DNA of 64,000 nt from Polaribacter pacificus (GCF_038024035.1 NZ_CP150664.1:682001-746000); one strand, 5' to 3'; positions 26,948 to 36,414 are shown, counted from the first letter of the stretch. The notes: generated from the sequence alone by a model not told the origin. Program-made: numbers and translations.

Positions 26948-26985
26948 AGACCTTGAAGCCGAAAGCTTCAAGGTCTTTGCTTTTT
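26948..26985 (+). terminator. Terminator after the second DUF5916 gene
   Basis: Long stem AGACCTTGAAGC/GCTTCAAGGTCT (26948-26959, 26965-26976) with a five-base loop, then a T-rich tail. Confidence 0.85.
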
Positions 26986-27029
26986 ATATAACATATTTTT
27001 AATACTTTCGTTCTACTTAAAAAAGCATT

Positions 27030-27689
27030 ATGATCATCGCAAAAAATATTCATAAATATTTTGGAAAGGTAGAAGTACTGAAAGGTGTAAACCTTCATAT
27101 CAAATCTGGAGAAATAATATCAATCGTTGGGCCTTCTGGCGCAGGAAAAACAACATTATTACAGATTCTTGGTACCCTAGATAGCCCTGAAAAAGGGATT
27201 GATTATGAGCTACAGATTAACAATACAACCTTAAAAAATATTTCTGATAAAGAACTCTCCGTTTTCAGGAACCAAAACATTGGGTTTATTTTTCAATTTC
27301 ATCAATTGCTTCCAGAGTTTACGGCTCTTGAAAATGTATGCATCCCTGCATTTATAGCAAAAAAAGACAAAAAGGAAACAGAATCAAAAGCAAAAGAAAT
27401 CTTAGAGTTCTTAGGCTTATCCCACCGGATCCACCACAAACCCAACGAGCTTTCTGGAGGAGAACAACAGCGAGTTGCCGTGGCAAGAGCCTTGATAAAT
27501 GATCCAGCGGTAATCTTAGCTGATGAGCCTAGTGGAAATTTAGATTCAGAATCTGCAAAAAACTTGCATGAATTGTTTTTTAAACTTCGAGATCAATTTG
27601 GGCAAACATTCGTATTAGTAACTCACAATGAAGAACTTGCCGACATGGCAGACAGAAAATTAGTAATGAAAGATGGCATCATCAGCTAG
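27030..27689 (+). CDS. ABC transporter ATP-binding protein, LolD-like
   Basis: A 219-residue ATPase of the MacB/LolD group. Walker A is GPSGAGKTT, the Q loop is in [18 protein letters not shown], the signature is LSGGEQQR, Walker B is [11 protein letters not shown], and the switch His is in LVTHNEEL. LolD powers release of lipoproteins from the inner membrane through LolCE. No permease is adjacent, so the partner must be elsewhere and the exact role is inferred. The gene overlaps the next by 17 bases. Confidence 0.85.
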   Translation: MIIAKNIHKYFGKVEVLKGVNLHIKSGEIISIVGPSGAGKTTLLQILGTLDSPEKGIDYELQINNTTLKNISDKELSVFRNQNIGFIFQFHQLLPEFTALENVCIPAFIAKKDKKETESKAKEILEFLGLSHRIHHKPNELSGGEQQRVAVARALINDPAVILADEPSGNLDSESAKNLHELFFKLRDQFGQTFVLVTHNEELADMADRKLVMKDGIIS

Positions 27690-28458
27690 CCTAAAAACAC
27701 ATATTGAACTCAAAGATTTTCTAGATGAGAAAGTTGTCCTATACAACAATCCTAAATTTATAGAATCAGACCCTATACAAATACCACATCAATTTTCATT
27801 AAAAGAAGATGTCGAAATTTCTGGCTTCCTAACAGCAACTATAGCTTGGGGAAACAGAAAGATGATTATCAACAATGCAAAAAAGATGATGCTTTTGATG
27901 GATGAATCACCGTATGACTTTGTTTTAAACCATACAGAAGAAGATTTAAAAGCATTTGACAGCTTTGTACACAGAACATTTAACGCAGTAGATCTGCGTT
28001 TTTTTATAAGTGCACTACAACAGATATACAAGCAAGATGGAGGGCTTGAATCAGCACTTAAACCGAGGCAAGCTGAAGCTAGCTACCAACAAAGCATCTC
28101 ACGGTTTAAATCAGTGTTTTTTAAGCATCAACACCCACAACGTACAGAAAAACACATCTCTGACCCCTTAAAAAATTCTGCAGCTAAACGTATCAACATG
28201 TTTTTACGCTGGATGGTCAGGAAAGATCAGGTTGGTGTAGATTTTGGTCTCTGGAAATCACACAACTCTTCTTTGCTTTCATGTCCTCTTGATGTACATT
28301 CTGGAAATGTAGCAAGAAAACTAGCCCTGTTAAAGCGTAAACAAAATGATTGGAAAGCAGTCTCAGAATTAGATTTGGCACTGAGAAGAATGGATTCAAA
28401 AGATCCAGTAAAATATGATTTTGCACTATTTGGCTTAGGAGTTTTTGAGAAATTTTAG
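27673..28458 (+). CDS. TIGR02757 family protein
   Basis: A 261-residue cytoplasmic protein of the TIGR02757 family, found across Bacteroidota and of unknown function. Conserved parts are [19 protein letters not shown] near residue 55, [12 protein letters not shown] near residue 175, and [12 protein letters not shown] near 207. The helical content and the RWMVR...LDVHSG...R pattern recall HhH-GPD-like DNA glycosylase folds, but I cannot confirm that. It is translationally coupled to the LolD-like gene. Confidence 0.85.
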   Translation: MASSASLKTHIELKDFLDEKVVLYNNPKFIESDPIQIPHQFSLKEDVEISGFLTATIAWGNRKMIINNAKKMMLLMDESPYDFVLNHTEEDLKAFDSFVHRTFNAVDLRFFISALQQIYKQDGGLESALKPRQAEASYQQSISRFKSVFFKHQHPQRTEKHISDPLKNSAAKRINMFLRWMVRKDQVGVDFGLWKSHNSSLLSCPLDVHSGNVARKLALLKRKQNDWKAVSELDLALRRMDSKDPVKYDFALFGLGVFEKF

Positions 28459-28484
28459 GTTTAAAAAAAGTGATAAACTTTGAG

Positions 28485-28492
28485 TATCTTTG
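28485..28492 (+). promoter_or_regulatory. -7 box before the BatA-like gene
   Basis: TATCTTTG fits TAnnTTTG, 18 bases before the ATG at 28511. It could give the BatA-dihydroorotase-esterase genes a promoter of their own. Confidence 0.4.
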
Positions 28493-28510
28493 ATTTTATA
28501 TATTTAATAA

Positions 28511-30469
28511 ATGCAATTTAAGCAACCAGAAATTTTATACTTTTTACTGTTCTTACTAGTGCCTATTTTAGTGCACTTATTTCAGTTGCAAAAGTTAAAA
28601 AAAACACCTTTTAGCAACGTTGCTTTTCTACAAAAAATAAGCCTTAAAAACCGCAAGAGTTCCAAGCTAAAAAAGTGGTTGATTTTAACTGCTAGATTGC
28701 TTGTGTTTTCCGGTTTAATTTTTGCTTTTTCTCAACCGTATTTTAGTGATGAAATTCACTCGAAAAAGCAACATACTTTTATCTATTTAGACAATTCATT
28801 AAGCACAAGTGCCAAAGGAAAAAAAGGAGAATTATTAGCTGTTGCTATACAAGAAATTATAGAAAATAGTTTTGAAAATGTAAGTTATAGCTTACTAACA
28901 AATACAGATTTTTATGAAAATCTTAGCGCTGAAGAACTCAAAAAAACATTACTTTTAACAAAAACAAGTGGAAAAGAATCAGATTTAAACGCTGTTTTAC
29001 TTCAAATAAATTTACATTTCTTAAGTAAAATAAAAACTTTAAATAACTATGTTTTAATATCTGATTTTCAAATAAATAATAAAAATACAGAAATAGATTT
29101 TACAAATGTAACACCCCCTATTTCACTTATCAAGCTGCAACCTGAGCAAAATTACAACCTCTCCATCGACAGTCTTTACATCGAACCTAAAGACAATACT
29201 GATTTTGACATCTACGCAGTGATAAAAAATCAAGGCGCAGCAAAAGAGAATATTTCAATTGCCGTTTTCAACTCAGAAAATCCAATTGCAAAACAAACTT
29301 TTTCTATCGCTCAAAACGAAACAAAAACACTCCACTTCCCCATCCAAAACAACCCAAATTTTAAAGGAAATATTCAGCTTGAAAATGACGATGTTTTTCA
29401 TTTTGACAATCGCTTATTTTTTAGCCTTCATCCACAGCAAAAAATCAACGTTTTAAGCATCGGAAAAACAGCTACATTTACAACAAGAATCTTTAATAAA
29501 GAAGCCTATAATTTTAGCAGCACTTCTGTTACAAATATCAACTATGCAATTGCCGAAAATCAAAACCTTATCATCTTAAATGAACTACAAGAAATTCCAA
29601 ATTCACTTACTGACTTTCTAAGTGGTTTTACAAAAAACGGAGGTACAATTGCCATCATTCCAAATGCATTTCTAAACCTCAATTCATACAATCAATTATT
29701 ATCAAAATTAAAAGCAGGATTTATTCAACCTCTAGCTAGGGACAGTTTACAAATTACGGCCATCAATTACAATCATCCTTTCTTTACAGGTGTTTTTGAA
29801 AAATCAATCCAAAACTTCCAATACCCATACGCAAGTTTCAACTATTGGGTAAAAACTTCAAAACAAAACAAATTACTCAGCTTGGAAAATGAACAGTCCT
29901 TTTTAAGCAGCTTTAACCTCAACAACTCCAATTTCTATTGGTTCTCCTCTCCACTAGATCCAGCTTACAGCAACTTTACCTATTCTCCACTAGTGGTGCC
30001 TGTATTTTATAATATCGCAAAGTTCAGCTTAAACAAACCTATCTCCTACTATACCATTGGAGCACAAAACAACATAGAAATCCCTACCCGAATTTCAAAA
30101 GATCAGGTACTGAGCATAGAAGGAGTAGAACAATCTTTTATCCCGCTGCAGCAAAGCTACACGAACAAAGTTAACCTACAGATAGGAGATCAACTTAGTC
30201 AAGCCGGAATTTACCAAGTTAAAAACGAGGGCAACAGTATTCAAAGCATTGCTTTTAACTATAGCAATACAGAAAGTTCGCTCCGCTTTTTAGACCTAAA
30301 CAACCTAAGCAAAGAAAACTCCAAGCTAAACACAGCCAACTCTATCAAAGAACTTTTGTATGAAAATCACAAAAAAAATGAAGTTACTTGGCTTTGGAAA
30401 TGGTTTTTAGCGTTAGCTATTGTATCTTTGTTCTTTGAAATTTTGATTTTAAAACTCTTCAAACCATGA
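28511..30469 (+). CDS. BatA-domain membrane protein (von Willebrand-like)
   Basis: A 652-residue membrane protein. The start LYFLLFLLVPILVHLFQLQK followed by a second helix near residues 57-77 is the N-terminal double-transmembrane domain (TIGR02226/BatA) seen in Bat operon proteins. A vWA-like domain follows (FIYLDNSLSTSAKGK, with a partial MIDAS). A long extracytoplasmic region and a C-terminal helix (WLWKWFLALAIVSLFFEILI) end the protein. The role in aerotolerance or envelope stress is unproven. It overlaps the next gene by four bases. Confidence 0.85.
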   Translation: MQFKQPEILYFLLFLLVPILVHLFQLQKLKKTPFSNVAFLQKISLKNRKSSKLKKWLILTARLLVFSGLIFAFSQPYFSDEIHSKKQHTFIYLDNSLSTSAKGKKGELLAVAIQEIIENSFENVSYSLLTNTDFYENLSAEELKKTLLLTKTSGKESDLNAVLLQINLHFLSKIKTLNNYVLISDFQINNKNTEIDFTNVTPPISLIKLQPEQNYNLSIDSLYIEPKDNTDFDIYAVIKNQGAAKENISIAVFNSENPIAKQTFSIAQNETKTLHFPIQNNPNFKGNIQLENDDVFHFDNRLFFSLHPQQKINVLSIGKTATFTTRIFNKEAYNFSSTSVTNINYAIAENQNLIILNELQEIPNSLTDFLSGFTKNGGTIAIIPNAFLNLNSYNQLLSKLKAGFIQPLARDSLQITAINYNHPFFTGVFEKSIQNFQYPYASFNYWVKTSKQNKLLSLENEQSFLSSFNLNNSNFYWFSSPLDPAYSNFTYSPLVVPVFYNIAKFSLNKPISYYTIGAQNNIEIPTRISKDQVLSIEGVEQSFIPLQQSYTNKVNLQIGDQLSQAGIYQVKNEGNSIQSIAFNYSNTESSLRFLDLNNLSKENSKLNTANSIKELLYENHKKNEVTWLWKWFLALAIVSLFFEILILKLFKP

Positions 30470-31725
30470 GTACGCTTCTTAAATCAGCTACTATAATTGA
30501 TGAAACGAGCCCGTTTCACAATCTACAAAAAGACATATTGATCCAAAAAGGACAAATTATAGCCATCGAGAATCACATCGAAGAAAAAAAAGATTACCAA
30601 GTAATCTCTTTAGACAATCTTCATGTTTCAACTGGATGGTTTGACAGCAGTGTTTGCTTTGGAGAACCGGGTTTCGAAGAGCGAGAAACCATAACTAACG
30701 GGTTAAACACCGCTGCCAAAAGCGGTTTCACAGCAGTAGCTGTAAATCCAAATACACAACCTGTTATTGACAATAAATCTGCTGTAGAGTTTTTAAAAAA
30801 CAAAGCAAAAGACCATGCAACTAAGCTATACCCTATCGCCGCTTTAAGTCAAGGCTGCCAAGGTGTAGAACTCTCAGAGATGTATGACTTACAACAGTCT
30901 GGAGCTATTGCTTATGGAGATTACAACAAGCCAATCAACAACGATAATCTAATGAAGATTGCGCTTTTATATGCGCAAAATTTTAATGGACTTGTGTTGA
31001 GTTTCCCTAAAAATAATGCAATTGCTGGAGAAGGTATTGCCAACGAAGGCGTAAACAGCACCAAATTAGGGCTAAAAGGCATCCCTGCTTTTGCAGAACA
31101 CCTACAAATAGCTCGAGATTTATGTATATTAGAATACACTGGCGGACGTTTACACATTCCTACAATTAGCTCTGCTAAATCTGTATCATTAATCAAAGAT
31201 GCAAAGAAAAAAGGGCTTCAAATTACCTGTAGTGTTAGCGCACATCACTTAACGCTCACTGATGATGAACTTATCGGTTTTGACGGAAATACAAAAGTAA
31301 ACCCTCCCTTAAGAACACAAGCAGATTGCAAAGCGCTGGTCAAAGGAGTTAAAGAAGGTGTTATTGATGCAATTACCTCTGATCACAATCCTATTGATAT
31401 CGAAAATAAAAAAGTAGAATTTAGCGCTGCTACAGACGGAACCATTGGACTGGAAAGTCTTTTTGGTAGTGTAAACAAGATACTGCCTTTAGACAAAACA
31501 ATTGCCTGTCTAACAACCCAGGCAAAAGATATATTTAACATCCCAAAAAGCACTATAGCTGTAAATGAAATTGCAGACTTAACACTCTTTAATCCAGAGA
31601 AACTTAGCATCTTCACAAAAGAACAAATTTACTCTAGTTCAAAAAATAGTGTTTTCTTAGGGAAAAAACTCAAAGGAAGTGCGTATGGAATCTACGCTAA
31701 TCATCAACTTATTCTGAATCAATAA
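30466..31725 (+). CDS. Dihydroorotase-like amidohydrolase lacking the HxH motif
   Basis: A 419-residue protein of the dihydroorotase/allantoinase amidohydrolase superfamily. The family's metal motif (D-x-H-x-H-x-R-E-P-G) appears here as DSSVCFGEPG at residues 60-69, so both His ligands are replaced by Ser62 and Cys64. The later landmarks are kept: NPNTQPVIDNK, GRLHIPTISS, SAHHLTLTDD and the Asp in TSDHNPID. It may act like the inactive PyrC' partner of some aspartate transcarbamoylases or use a different metal site. Annotating it as functional pyrC would be unsafe. It is coupled to the BatA-like gene. Confidence 0.8.
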   Translation: MSTLLKSATIIDETSPFHNLQKDILIQKGQIIAIENHIEEKKDYQVISLDNLHVSTGWFDSSVCFGEPGFEERETITNGLNTAAKSGFTAVAVNPNTQPVIDNKSAVEFLKNKAKDHATKLYPIAALSQGCQGVELSEMYDLQQSGAIAYGDYNKPINNDNLMKIALLYAQNFNGLVLSFPKNNAIAGEGIANEGVNSTKLGLKGIPAFAEHLQIARDLCILEYTGGRLHIPTISSAKSVSLIKDAKKKGLQITCSVSAHHLTLTDDELIGFDGNTKVNPPLRTQADCKALVKGVKEGVIDAITSDHNPIDIENKKVEFSAATDGTIGLESLFGSVNKILPLDKTIACLTTQAKDIFNIPKSTIAVNEIADLTLFNPEKLSIFTKEQIYSSSKNSVFLGKKLKGSAYGIYANHQLILNQ

Positions 31726-31731
31726 AAGCTT

Positions 31732-32382
31732 ATGAAATCCGAATTAAACTACGAGGTTCGTCAACCAAAAATTAAAAGTGAAAACCCGCCTTTACTAATC
31801 TTACTTCACGGCTACGGAAGCAATGAAATGGATTTGTTTTCATTTGCATACAGCCTACCTGAAGAGCTTCTTATTGTTAGCGCACAAGGCCCATATGAAT
31901 ATGGATATGGAGTTAATGGATGGTATGACATTGCTCTTAGTGATGATGGTAAAAAAACATCAAACTTAAAACAAGCTAATTCTTCTTTAAAAAAAATAAA
32001 TAATTTTATAGATTACCTTACACGTACCTATCATGCAAATCCAAACAAAATTTTCTTACTTGGTTTTAGTCAAGGTGCAATATTAAGTTATGCTTATAGC
32101 TTTTTACACCCAAACAAAGTGCAGCATGTAATTGGCTTAAGTGGTTATATTGACACCCACTTATTACCAAAAAAGGATTTAATAGATGGAGAAATAAAAA
32201 CAGATTATTATGTTTCTCATGGAGCTGTTGATCAGGTAATCCCTATTGAATTAGCCAGAAAAACACCTGTATTTTTAAATCAACACAACTTAAAACACAG
32301 CTATACTGAATACCCTGTTGGACATGCGGTTGCACCACAAAATTTTTCTAGTTTTAGAGATTGGATTGCAGAAAGACTTTAA
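31732..32382 (+). CDS. Alpha/beta hydrolase, carboxylesterase/phospholipase type
   Basis: A 216-residue serine hydrolase of the YpfH/EstB type. The oxyanion region is ILLHGYGSNEMDLFSF, the nucleophile elbow is LGFSQGAIL (Ser), Asp lies in VSHGAVDQVIP, and the His is in YPVGHAVAP. The triad is complete and there is no signal peptide. It starts six bases after the dihydroorotase-like gene and is the last gene of this run. The substrate is unknown. Confidence 0.88.
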   Translation: MKSELNYEVRQPKIKSENPPLLILLHGYGSNEMDLFSFAYSLPEELLIVSAQGPYEYGYGVNGWYDIALSDDGKKTSNLKQANSSLKKINNFIDYLTRTYHANPNKIFLLGFSQGAILSYAYSFLHPNKVQHVIGLSGYIDTHLLPKKDLIDGEIKTDYYVSHGAVDQVIPIELARKTPVFLNQHNLKHSYTEYPVGHAVAPQNFSSFRDWIAERL

Positions 32383-32418
32383 ACTTTTTTATTAAAAATA
32401 ACTAGTCCCAGATTAAAG

Positions 32419-33180
32419 TTAGACTTCTATACGCAAACCATCATAGGCTAAATGCACATTTTTTGGCAGTGTTCTCTCTACCTCAGCATGAAACCCTAAC
32501 TTATGACTGATATGAGTAAAATAGGCTACTTCTGGAGCTAATTCTGAGACAAAATCTAAGGCCTCTTGCAGATTGAAATGCGTTGGATGCTCTTCTATTC
32601 GGAGTGCATTTATCACTAAGACTTTTAACCCCTTTAACTTTTGCTTCTCTTCTTTAGAAACATGTTTAACATCCGTTAAATATGCGAAATCTTGAAATCT
32701 GTAACAAGTTACAGGCAATCTTCCATGTAGCACTTCAATCGGAACAACCGTTAAGCCATTCAAATCAAAAGGATCTTTATCAACGATATTTACAGCTACC
32801 TTAGGCGCTCCTGGATATCGATCTTTTACATCAAAAACATAAGAAAATCGTTGTTCTAAACTCTTAAAGGTACGCTCATTTAAAAAGACAGGCACCTCAC
32901 CTAATTGATAACTAAAAGGTCTTAGATCATCAAACCCAGCGGTATGATCAGCATGCTCATGCGTAAACAAAACACCATTAATATGCTGAACATGCTCACG
33001 CAGCATTTGCTGTCTAAAATCTGGCCCGCAATCAACCACAAAAACATTGTCATCCCAAGAAACAAGGACCGAAGAACGCAAACGCTTATCTTTAGAGTCT
33101 TTTGATAAACACACGGGATGATTACTCGCTATCATTGGAACTCCTTGTGAAGTTCCTGTTCCTAAAAAAGTAATTTTCAT
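32419..33180 (-). CDS. MBL-fold metallo-hydrolase (PhnP-like phosphodiesterase)
   Basis: A 253-residue metallo-beta-lactamase fold enzyme. The start KITFLGTGTSQGVP is characteristic of PhnP and RNase Z-like proteins. FTHEHADHTAGFDDLR holds the HxHxDH zinc motif. YLTDVKH, EEHPTHFN and FTHISHKLGF supply further ligands. The closest known family is phosphoribosyl 1,2-cyclic phosphodiesterase, but no phn genes are present. I start at the ATG at 33180. The ten-residue upstream extension lies beyond the promoter box. Confidence 0.88.
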   Translation of the reverse strand: MKITFLGTGTSQGVPMIASNHPVCLSKDSKDKRLRSSVLVSWDDNVFVVDCGPDFRQQMLREHVQHINGVLFTHEHADHTAGFDDLRPFSYQLGEVPVFLNERTFKSLEQRFSYVFDVKDRYPGAPKVAVNIVDKDPFDLNGLTVVPIEVLHGRLPVTCYRFQDFAYLTDVKHVSKEEKQKLKGLKVLVINALRIEEHPTHFNLQEALDFVSELAPEVAYFTHISHKLGFHAEVERTLPKNVHLAYDGLRIEV

Positions 33181-33191
33181 AGACAAAAATA
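33181..33191 (-). promoter_or_regulatory. TAnnTTTG box three bases before the ATG
   Basis: Minus-strand TATTTTTG (33184-33191) ends three bases before the metallo-hydrolase ATG. A second TATTTTTG lies upstream at 33208-33215. This is another predicted leaderless start. Confidence 0.45.
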
Positions 33192-33248
33192 ATACAAATC
33201 TATATGACAAAAATACGTTAAAATTTAAGTAGGCAGGTCGATTTTTAG

Positions 33249-33256
33249 TACATTTG
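33249..33256 (+). promoter_or_regulatory. -7 box before the 483-residue conserved gene
   Basis: TACATTTG fits TAnnTTTG and lies 42 bases before the ATG at 33299. No convincing -33 is seen. Confidence 0.4.
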
Positions 33257-33298
33257 TTTCTGTAAATTTATATTATCTATATCATTACCTATTTATCA

Positions 33299-34750
33299 AT
33301 GGCAGTAAACTTAAAAGGAGATCAAAAAATAAATTCGGTACCTACAACCAAGAGTAAAGCTTTGCGTGTTAATTTAAACGCAAATATTTATGGAACCTTT
33401 GCAGAAATTGGAGCTGGTCAAGAAACCGTTCGTAATTTTTTTAGAGCTGGTGGTGCCTCTGGTACTATAGCAAAAGCCATGAGTGCTTATGACAAAGATT
33501 TCTCTGATGCCATTTACGGTGAAGAACCAGACAATAGATATGTAACAGAGTCTCGATTAAAAAAGATGCTTCGTCATGAAATGGAGTTGATGGAAGAGCG
33601 CTTAAGCCGAACCAAACATCCAGATAAGTTATTTTTTAGTTATGCAAATACTGTTGCTACTATAAATTTTAGCAAAAAATTTAAAGGTCATGGTTGGGTT
33701 GGTTTTCGATTTCAATTAGATCCACTTGAGGATTATAATGAAATTGTTTTGCATTTGCGCTTTAAAGAAACCGATGCTCGATTACAACAAGAAACATTAG
33801 GTGTACTTGGTGTAAATCTTATCTATGGTGCTTTCTATATGAATGACAACCCAAAAGATTTGGTTAAATCATTTTACGATAACTTAGATAAAGATCAGCT
33901 AGAAATTGATATGATTAATTTTTCTGGCCCTCGTTTTATGTACGTTGACAACCGTTTAATGAGTTTACAGTTAGTGAAAAACGGAATGACCAACGCTGTA
34001 ATGTTTGATGCTAACGGAAACAACCTATTACCAGCACAAGTTTTATACAAAAAGAATATCTTGGCCTTACGTGGCAGTTTTAGACCTGTTACCAAGGTAA
34101 ATATGGACATGTACGAAAAGTCCAAAGCCTTATTTTTTAAAGAAAACAAGGTTGACCCAAAGACCACTCAAATAATTTTTGAAATCACCCTATCAAATCT
34201 TCGAGCAGAAGGAGAAATAAATGAACGAGATTTCTTAGATAGAGCAGAACTTCTTTGCTCCTTAGGTCAGAAAGTAATGATTACCAACTTTCAAGAATAC
34301 TACAAATTAGTGGAGTATTTTAGCGAGTTTACCAAAGAGCGCATGGCATTAGCCATGGGCGTATACAATTTGATTCAGATTTTTGATGAAAAGTATTACC
34401 GCAATGTAAGCGGGGGTATTTTAGAAGCTTTCGGGAAGATGTTTTACAGAGACCTTAAGGTATACATGTATCCTTATAAAGAAAAAGAAACTGGAGACTA
34501 CATTACTAGCGACAACTTAAAAGTACATCCAAGGATGAAAGAATTATACAAATTCTTTAAACACAATGGAAAACTAGTAGACATTACAGATTTTGATCCA
34601 GAGATTCTTCATATTTTCTCTAGGAGAGTATTAAAAATGATTACCGAAGGTGAAACTGGCTGGGAAGAAATGCTGCCTAAAGGGATCGCTGAAATCATTA
34701 AAAAAGATCGACTTTTTGGATATTCTAAAAGAAAAATGCTAAAAAAATAA
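33299..34750 (+). CDS. Conserved protein of unknown function, 483 residues
   Basis: A 483-residue, probably cytoplasmic protein with no signal peptide and no membrane helix. The N-terminal NLNANIYGTFAEIGAGQE, FRAGGASGTIAKAMSAYDK and a charged helix (RLKKMLRHEMELMEERL) are strongly patterned and look like a conserved enzyme core. The middle has GHGWVGFRFQLDP and LGVLGVNLIYGAFY. I recall relatives in many Bacteroidota being given conflicting names, including TonB-dependent receptor, which the sequence does not support. I do not recognise a function. It lies before the ECF sigma gene but has its own promoter box. Confidence 0.75.
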   Translation: MAVNLKGDQKINSVPTTKSKALRVNLNANIYGTFAEIGAGQETVRNFFRAGGASGTIAKAMSAYDKDFSDAIYGEEPDNRYVTESRLKKMLRHEMELMEERLSRTKHPDKLFFSYANTVATINFSKKFKGHGWVGFRFQLDPLEDYNEIVLHLRFKETDARLQQETLGVLGVNLIYGAFYMNDNPKDLVKSFYDNLDKDQLEIDMINFSGPRFMYVDNRLMSLQLVKNGMTNAVMFDANGNNLLPAQVLYKKNILALRGSFRPVTKVNMDMYEKSKALFFKENKVDPKTTQIIFEITLSNLRAEGEINERDFLDRAELLCSLGQKVMITNFQEYYKLVEYFSEFTKERMALAMGVYNLIQIFDEKYYRNVSGGILEAFGKMFYRDLKVYMYPYKEKETGDYITSDNLKVHPRMKELYKFFKHNGKLVDITDFDPEILHIFSRRVLKMITEGETGWEEMLPKGIAEIIKKDRLFGYSKRKMLKK

Positions 34751-34760
34751 TTTTCGGCTT

Positions 34761-34787
34761 AAACTTTTTCACATCCAAACCGTCTAA
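34761..34787 (+). promoter_or_regulatory. RpoE-like promoter before the ECF sigma gene
   Basis: AAACTT (34761-34766) and CGTCTAA (34781-34787) match the -35 AACTT and -10 TCTAA pattern of RpoE-like promoters. AAC and CGTC are 16 bases apart. This suggests that the sigma factor activates its own operon. Confidence 0.5.
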
Positions 34788-34804
34788 CTAAAAAACAAAC
34801 AAAT

Positions 34805-35356
34805 TTGTTTACTGACGAAAATGCTTTTATTGAACAATTACAGAATGCTAAGACTAAAGAAAAAGCATTTAGAGAACTTGTAAAGTTATACAAGGAACGA
34901 CTGTATTGGCATATTCGTAAAATTGTTGTTTCTCACGACGATGCTGATGATGTTTTGCAAAATACTTTTATTAAAATTTTTAGAGGAATTGATAATTTTA
35001 AACAAGAGAGTAAACTTTTTTCTTGGATGTATCGAATAGCCACTAATGAGGCTATATACTTTATCAATAAAAGAGCCAAAGAACGCAATTTAGACATTAG
35101 TGATTATCAAGAAAAACTAACCTCAAACCTAGATAGTGATCATTGGTTTTCTGGTGATGATGTTCAGGTATTGCTACAAAAAGCAATTGCAACATTACCA
35201 CCCAAACAACAGTTGGTTTTTAATATGAAGTATTTTGAAGATTTAAAATATAAAGAGATTGCTGAAATTCTTGAATTAACTGAAGGAGCGTTAAAAGCTT
35301 CGTATTTTCACGCAGTAAAAAAAGTTGAAGCATATATAAAAAATACACTCAATTAA
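34805..35356 (+). CDS. ECF-type RNA polymerase sigma factor
   Basis: A 183-residue group 4 sigma factor. Region 2 has LYWHIRKIVVSHDDADDVLQNTF, then FSWMYRIATNEAIYF in 2.3-2.4. Region 4 is LPPKQQLVFNMKYFEDLKYKEIAEIL followed by a helix-turn-helix (LTEGALKASYFHAVKKVE). The start is TTG. The next two genes are a membrane protein and a secreted helical protein, a typical sigma, anti-sigma and sensor arrangement for this phylum. Confidence 0.9.
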   Translation: MFTDENAFIEQLQNAKTKEKAFRELVKLYKERLYWHIRKIVVSHDDADDVLQNTFIKIFRGIDNFKQESKLFSWMYRIATNEAIYFINKRAKERNLDISDYQEKLTSNLDSDHWFSGDDVQVLLQKAIATLPPKQQLVFNMKYFEDLKYKEIAEILELTEGALKASYFHAVKKVEAYIKNTLN

Positions 35357-35389
35357 ACCTTTTAAATTTATAATAGTCTAAGAATCGTA

Positions 35390-35938
35390 ATGCCTAAAGA
35401 AAATAAAAATATGTTTAACAATACGGACAGAAAAACACCACAAAAGCAGCATGGTTTTTCAGTACCTACAAATTATTTTGATACTGTAGAAGATCAGTTA
35501 TTTGCAAACTTAGCAACCAGTGAGTTTCCAAAAGAAACTGGACATCAGATACCAAATAATTATTTTAGCACTGTTGAAGAAACCATATTTTCACGCTTAG
35601 ACCTCTCTAAAAAAGAAGTCAAAGTTATTTCATTACGCTCAAGAATCTTAAGCTACATTCCAACTGCTGCTGCTGCAAGTGTACTGTTGTTTTTCGGGTT
35701 AAATTACCTAACCTTGACCAATACGACCTCTTTTGAAAACATTTCATCAACCGAATTAGAAAACTGGATAGATGAAAGTTATTTAACACTCCACCCAGAA
35801 AGCTTTAATGCCCAATTTGTGGATGCTGATTTTACAGAAACTTTATTATTAGAAGATGAGCTAACGCTTACTGATGAAGAAATTTTTGAATATTTAAACA
35901 CTATAGACAACTCAGTCCTATTAACAGAAATTGAATAA
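35390..35938 (+). CDS. Membrane protein of the ECF operon, candidate anti-sigma factor
   Basis: A 182-residue protein with one transmembrane segment near residues 87-105 and an acidic C-terminal region outside the membrane. The cytoplasmic part has two copies of a repeat, PTNYFDTVEDQLFANL and PNNYFSTVEETIFSRL, about 35 residues apart. I know no named domain for it. Its place right after a sigma gene and its topology suggest an anti-sigma factor. This is inference, because no zinc-binding or ASD motif is seen. Confidence 0.7.
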   Translation: MPKENKNMFNNTDRKTPQKQHGFSVPTNYFDTVEDQLFANLATSEFPKETGHQIPNNYFSTVEETIFSRLDLSKKEVKVISLRSRILSYIPTAAAASVLLFFGLNYLTLTNTTSFENISSTELENWIDESYLTLHPESFNAQFVDADFTETLLLEDELTLTDEEIFEYLNTIDNSVLLTEIE

Positions 35939-35940
35939 TA

Positions 35941-36408
35941 ATGCGTACAAAACACACCCTATTAGTACTCTTTACTTTAGCATTCAGCTTGAATTCATTT
36001 TCTCAAAATGATAATGAAAGTAGAGATAAAATAAAAGCACTTAAAGTTGCTTTTATTACAGAAGAATTAAATTTATCACAACAAGAAGCTATAAAATTTT
36101 GGCCTGTTTACAATAAGTTTGACAAAAAACGTCATGATCTTTATTATAACGAAAGAAGAAATCTAAAAAAAGAGATTGAACAGCTTGGAGGTATTGATAA
36201 GATTAATGAAAGAGAAGCAAAAACTATTACAGATAAAATGCTTGCTTTAGACAAAGCAGAATACGACACTCAGATTAATTACTTTAAAGAAATGAGGACC
36301 GTTATCTCTGATATTAAAATTATCAAACTACAAAATGCTGAACGCGATTTTAATAGAAAATTATTATCACGCTACAAGAAACAAAAGAAACCTACTTCAC
36401 AGAGGTAA
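35941..36408 (+). CDS. Secreted Spy/CpxP-like helical protein of the ECF operon
   Basis: A 155-residue protein with signal peptide (ending NSFSQ, about residue 22) and an all-helical, highly charged mature part. The segment ITEELNLSQQEAIKFWPVYN resembles the LxxxF-type helical repeats of periplasmic sensors, and flavobacterial relatives are often called sensor of ECF-type sigma factor. It starts two bases after the membrane protein stop, so it is co-transcribed. A periplasmic stress-sensing or chaperone role is a reasonable inference. Confidence 0.75.
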   Translation: MRTKHTLLVLFTLAFSLNSFSQNDNESRDKIKALKVAFITEELNLSQQEAIKFWPVYNKFDKKRHDLYYNERRNLKKEIEQLGGIDKINEREAKTITDKMLALDKAEYDTQINYFKEMRTVISDIKIIKLQNAERDFNRKLLSRYKKQKKPTSQR

Positions 36409-36414
36409 AAGAAT

